Source of the DNA: Egbenema bharatensis | GTDB taxonomy: Bacteria; Cyanobacteriota; Cyanobacteriia; Elainellales; Elainellaceae | NCBI RefSeq assembly: GCF_048077055.1 | Contig: NZ_CP182236.1 | Coordinates: 6,014,001 to 6,078,000, forward strand | Reading direction: 5' to 3' | DNA: 64,000 bases | Shown here: positions 61,580 through 64,000 of the stretch, piece after piece | Position numbering within the stretch: the first letter of the stretch is position 1 | How the letters are laid out: each line of letters starts with the position of its first letter | Notes under the pieces: generated by a model | What the model was told of the DNA's origin: nothing | The model's database searches: none | Seen by the model: only the letters and a program-made list of their open reading frames with translations | Position numbers and translations under genes: made by a program

Positions 61580-62357
61580 GTTTCAACCCCAGCCGCCACA
61601 GCCATCGATTCAAACCCATAAATAGCACTGTCCAACCGATCATCACCGCCAGGCTCCGTCCCAGATCCACGGGCAACCCAACCAACAGACTGGCTGGAAA
61701 ATAAATCATATACGGGAAGGGAGTCCATTCCACGATCGCCCGCACCATAGGAGGAAAGATCTCTAACGGAGCCACTACGCCAGAGAGAAACAGGTAGAAC
61801 AAAAACCAGAAAGACTCGATCGCATTAGCCCGTTCAATCCAGAAGGAGAACATGGCGAAGGTGTATTGGGTGACAAAGCGCAGAACAAAGGCGAGGAACG
61901 TCACTCCAATGCAGAGGAGGATGTTGCTCAGGCTGGGAACCCAGAAAGCCTGGGGATAGAGCAGAAAAAAGAGGGCAATCAGGACGATCGCAAAGGGAAG
62001 ACGAGCAAACCGTTCAGCGAAGTGGGAGGCGAAGTGATGCCAGCCGGGATCGAGGGGTTGGAGGAGTCGGAAGGACAGTTTACCTTCAACCACCTCCCGC
62101 TCAAACTCCCAGATCACCCAGACGACGGAGAATTGCCGCACCAGAAACACGGCCAGGAAATAGCGAATAAACTCTAAGGGCGAAAGCTCAAACTGTCCTT
62201 CCTGGGAAGCCTGTACCCATACCCCCATCAAGATCAGGGGCAAGCTGCCAGAGAGTACCCAGAAGAATAATTCTGCCCGGTACTCCAGCATGTAGGCATA
62301 GTAGACGGTGATTAAAGTGTTGGCAGTGCGGAGGGCGCGGCGGAGGGGATGCTTCAT
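61557..62357 (-). CDS. ABC-2 type transporter permease
   Basis: 266 residues with about six helices (ELFFWVLSGSLPLILMGVWV, FIRYFLAVFLVRQFSVVWVIW, LPFAIVLIALFFLLYPQAF, ILLCIGVTFLAFVLRFVTQYTFAMFSFWI, SFWFLFYLFLSGVVAPLEIFP, LAVMIGWTVLFMGLNRWLW). The FPPMVRAIVEWTPFPYMIYFPASLLVG segment is typical of the ABC-2 permeases encoded in pairs with an ATPase in cyanobacteria. No ATPase gene lies next to it here. It ends RYSGMGA at its stop codon, within a short repeated segment. Confidence 0.85.
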   Translation of the reverse strand: MKHPLRRALRTANTLITVYYAYMLEYRAELFFWVLSGSLPLILMGVWVQASQEGQFELSPLEFIRYFLAVFLVRQFSVVWVIWEFEREVVEGKLSFRLLQPLDPGWHHFASHFAERFARLPFAIVLIALFFLLYPQAFWVPSLSNILLCIGVTFLAFVLRFVTQYTFAMFSFWIERANAIESFWFLFYLFLSGVVAPLEIFPPMVRAIVEWTPFPYMIYFPASLLVGLPVDLGRSLAVMIGWTVLFMGLNRWLWRLGLKRYSGMGA

Positions 62358-62542
62358 AGGGTGGCAGTCGAGGATGAGCGGTAAAGGGGGCGAGCGAGTG
62401 TATCCTGATTTTATGCCGCATTATATTAGCTTGCGTCGCTTCAATTGGGAACTCTCTCTGGATGGTTTCCAGACTGCTAGCATAGATTGATAATTCTACT
62501 GATCACCCCTCACCGCTTACCGCTTACCGCTACACCCTCCCT

Positions 62543-64000
62543 ATGTCCTGGACACCGTTGGCCGATCGCCTCCCTCATTTACCTCTGGTTCTGGCTGGGC
62601 CAATCCTGCGACGCACAGAGTCGGACTCGGTTACGGTTTGGCTGGCCTTGCAGAAACCCTGTGAGGTCACACTGTCCGTCTATGCAACAGCAGCAGGGGA
62701 TGGCATCCGAATCAAAGAAGATGCTGGTGAAGCCCGATCGCCTCTCCTGGCTGGAACTCGCTCTACCGTTGCCCTGGGTCAAAATCTCCACATTGTCGCA
62801 GTCACGGCGCGATCGCTGACAGAACAGACCTTAGTTCCAGGACAGGTCTACGTTTATGATCTGCATTTCGGGAACGGTGAACGGGAATGCAGACCTTGGC
62901 ACAGGCTCTCAATGCCGCATCGTTTCCGCCCGTATCCGTCAGCTATTTTGATCATCAGCTTCCCAGTTTCTCCCTACCGCCAGCGGACTTAAATCAGTTG
63001 CGAATTCTGCATGGTTCTTGTCGCAAAGCTCATGGCGGTGAGGCGGATATTTTGCCCTTTATCGATACATTGATTGAACAGCACTGCACCCAGGCGAATA
63101 CCCGTCCCCACCAATTATTCTTCACGGGCGATCAGATCTATGGAGACGATGTCGCCGATCCGTTGCTGATGGCTTTGACCGATGCGGGGGAAACGCTTTT
63201 GGGATGGCAGGAGGAACTGCCGATCGATGCCTCAAATCCAGTCAGGCTCAAACAGCTTTATCCTGGGCAGCGCAGTCAAATTGCCGAGGAATCGGGCGGG
63301 TTTACGGCTGGACTTCAGGGCAAAGAAAAACTGGCCAAGAGTCATTTATTTGGGTTGGGAGAATACTGTGCCGCCTATCTGTTGGTTTGGTCGCAGGTGT
63401 TGTGGACGGAATTTCCGGCAGGGCAGGTGGTTTATCCGCAACGAAAAGCGGCAAAAGCCTGGAATCAGGAAGTCAATGCCCTACAGAATTTAGCCCATAC
63501 CCTCTGGCGAGTCCGACGACTGCTGGCCAATGTGCCCACCTATATGATTTTTGATGATCATGACATTAGTGATGACTGGTATCTGAATCGGCATTGGTGT
63601 GAGCGGGTGCTGGGACGAAAATTAGGGCGACGGACGGTGTTGAATGGCTTACTGGCCTACGCGCTGTTTCAGGGTTGGGGAAACACTCCGGAGCAGTTTG
63701 AGCCGGGTCAATCTGGAGCGGTGTTGTTAGAAGCGGCAGCAGCCTGGTCTGTCTCCAGGGGAACTGATTCCACGATCGAAGCGACGATCGCCCGTTATTT
63801 AGGACTGCCGGACACCGATCCAGCCACCGGACTGCCAAAATTTTGTCAGGATGGAAAGACCCTGATTCTCGATCGCCACCCTGTCGCGTTGCAGTGGGAC
63901 TATGTGGTGCGGGGCAGTCAGCATGAAGTCGTAGTGTTAGACACTCGCACCTGGCGGGGTTATCCGGTGAATGAAGCGGCGGAGGCTCCGCCCATGTTGC
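62543..64000 (+). CDS. PhoD-like alkaline phosphatase, partial (runs off the window) with one frameshift
   Basis: Starts MSWTPLADRLPHLPLVLAGPILRRTESDSVTVWLALQKP, the N-terminal domain of PhoD-like metallophosphatases. A one-base loss near 62884-62888 shifts the frame; the next frame continues LAQALNAASFPPVSVSYFDHQLPSFSLPPADLNQLRILHGSCRKAHGGEADILPF and the metal motifs FFTGDQIYGDDVADP and MIFDDHDISDDWYLN, then goes on to the end of the window. There is no signal peptide. It may hydrolyse phosphodiesters or monoesters. The frameshift is again one base in an A-run and may be a sequencing error. Confidence 0.82.

Overview
The window comes from a cyanobacterium, probably a filamentous Leptolyngbya- or Oscillatoria-like genome. 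The basis is the very frequent HIP1 octamer GCGATCGC and its GATCG variants, a CRR6-family NDH-1 assembly protein, an SLH/OprB porin, a STAND protein with WD40 repeats, and many short palindromic or tandem intergenic repeats. The lineage cannot be fixed from this sequence alone. No rRNA, tRNA or CRISPR array was seen.

Layout. 0-2.7 kb is accessory debris: the 3' end of a linear-amide hydrolase, a decayed type I restriction locus (internally deleted hsdR, hsdS start) and a vapBC-like remnant. 2.8-11 kb is a leftward fadD-fadB-fadA-fadE fatty-acid beta-oxidation operon. After about 1 kb of repeat-bearing DNA come a leftward monoacylglycerol-lipase-like hydrolase and then, at 13.1-23.1 kb, the most notable locus: a leftward, tightly overlapping operon for the N-methylglutamate (NMG) pathway of methylamine use. 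Its order is mgdA, an ABM-fold gene, mgdB, mgdC, mgdD, gmaS, mgsA, mgsB, mgsC. Together these would take methylamine through gamma-glutamylmethylamide and N-methylglutamate to glutamate plus a one-carbon unit. 23.2-35.2 kb holds a STAND/WD40 protein, an RTX-repeat protein, an acyl-CoA-dehydrogenase-like flavoprotein, an XRE-cupin regulator and a phnD-phnC-phnE1-phnE2 phosphonate-type ABC importer.

A 91-bp block lies just upstream of mgdA and is repeated, ungapped, about 200 bp upstream of the XRE-cupin regulator. This links the regulator to the NMG operon as its likely controller. A 67-bp palindromic MITE with TA target duplications sits between mgsB and mgsC, and a second copy is inserted in frame inside mgdC.

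35.2-47.6 kb contains the CRR6-family gene, a signalling cluster (REC-wHTH-HPT-REC-GGDEF protein, a large histidine kinase, two single-domain receivers), a porin, and secreted or membrane proteins of unknown role. 48.4-59.8 kb is a sulfatase neighbourhood: a Cys-type sulfatase, a radical SAM (anSME-type) maturase and an oxygen-dependent FGE with both active-site cysteines. It is interspersed with an IS1-family element that interrupts a second linear-amide hydrolase, a YtcJ-like amidohydrolase and two Uma2 endonuclease fragments. The window closes with MarC, an IS630 transposase remnant, an ABC-2 permease and a PhoD-like phosphatase that runs off the end.

Several otherwise sound genes (fadE, the anSME gene, the PhoD-like gene) are each broken by a single apparent one-base deletion, two or three of them in homopolymers. 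These may be sequencing errors rather than true pseudogenes.
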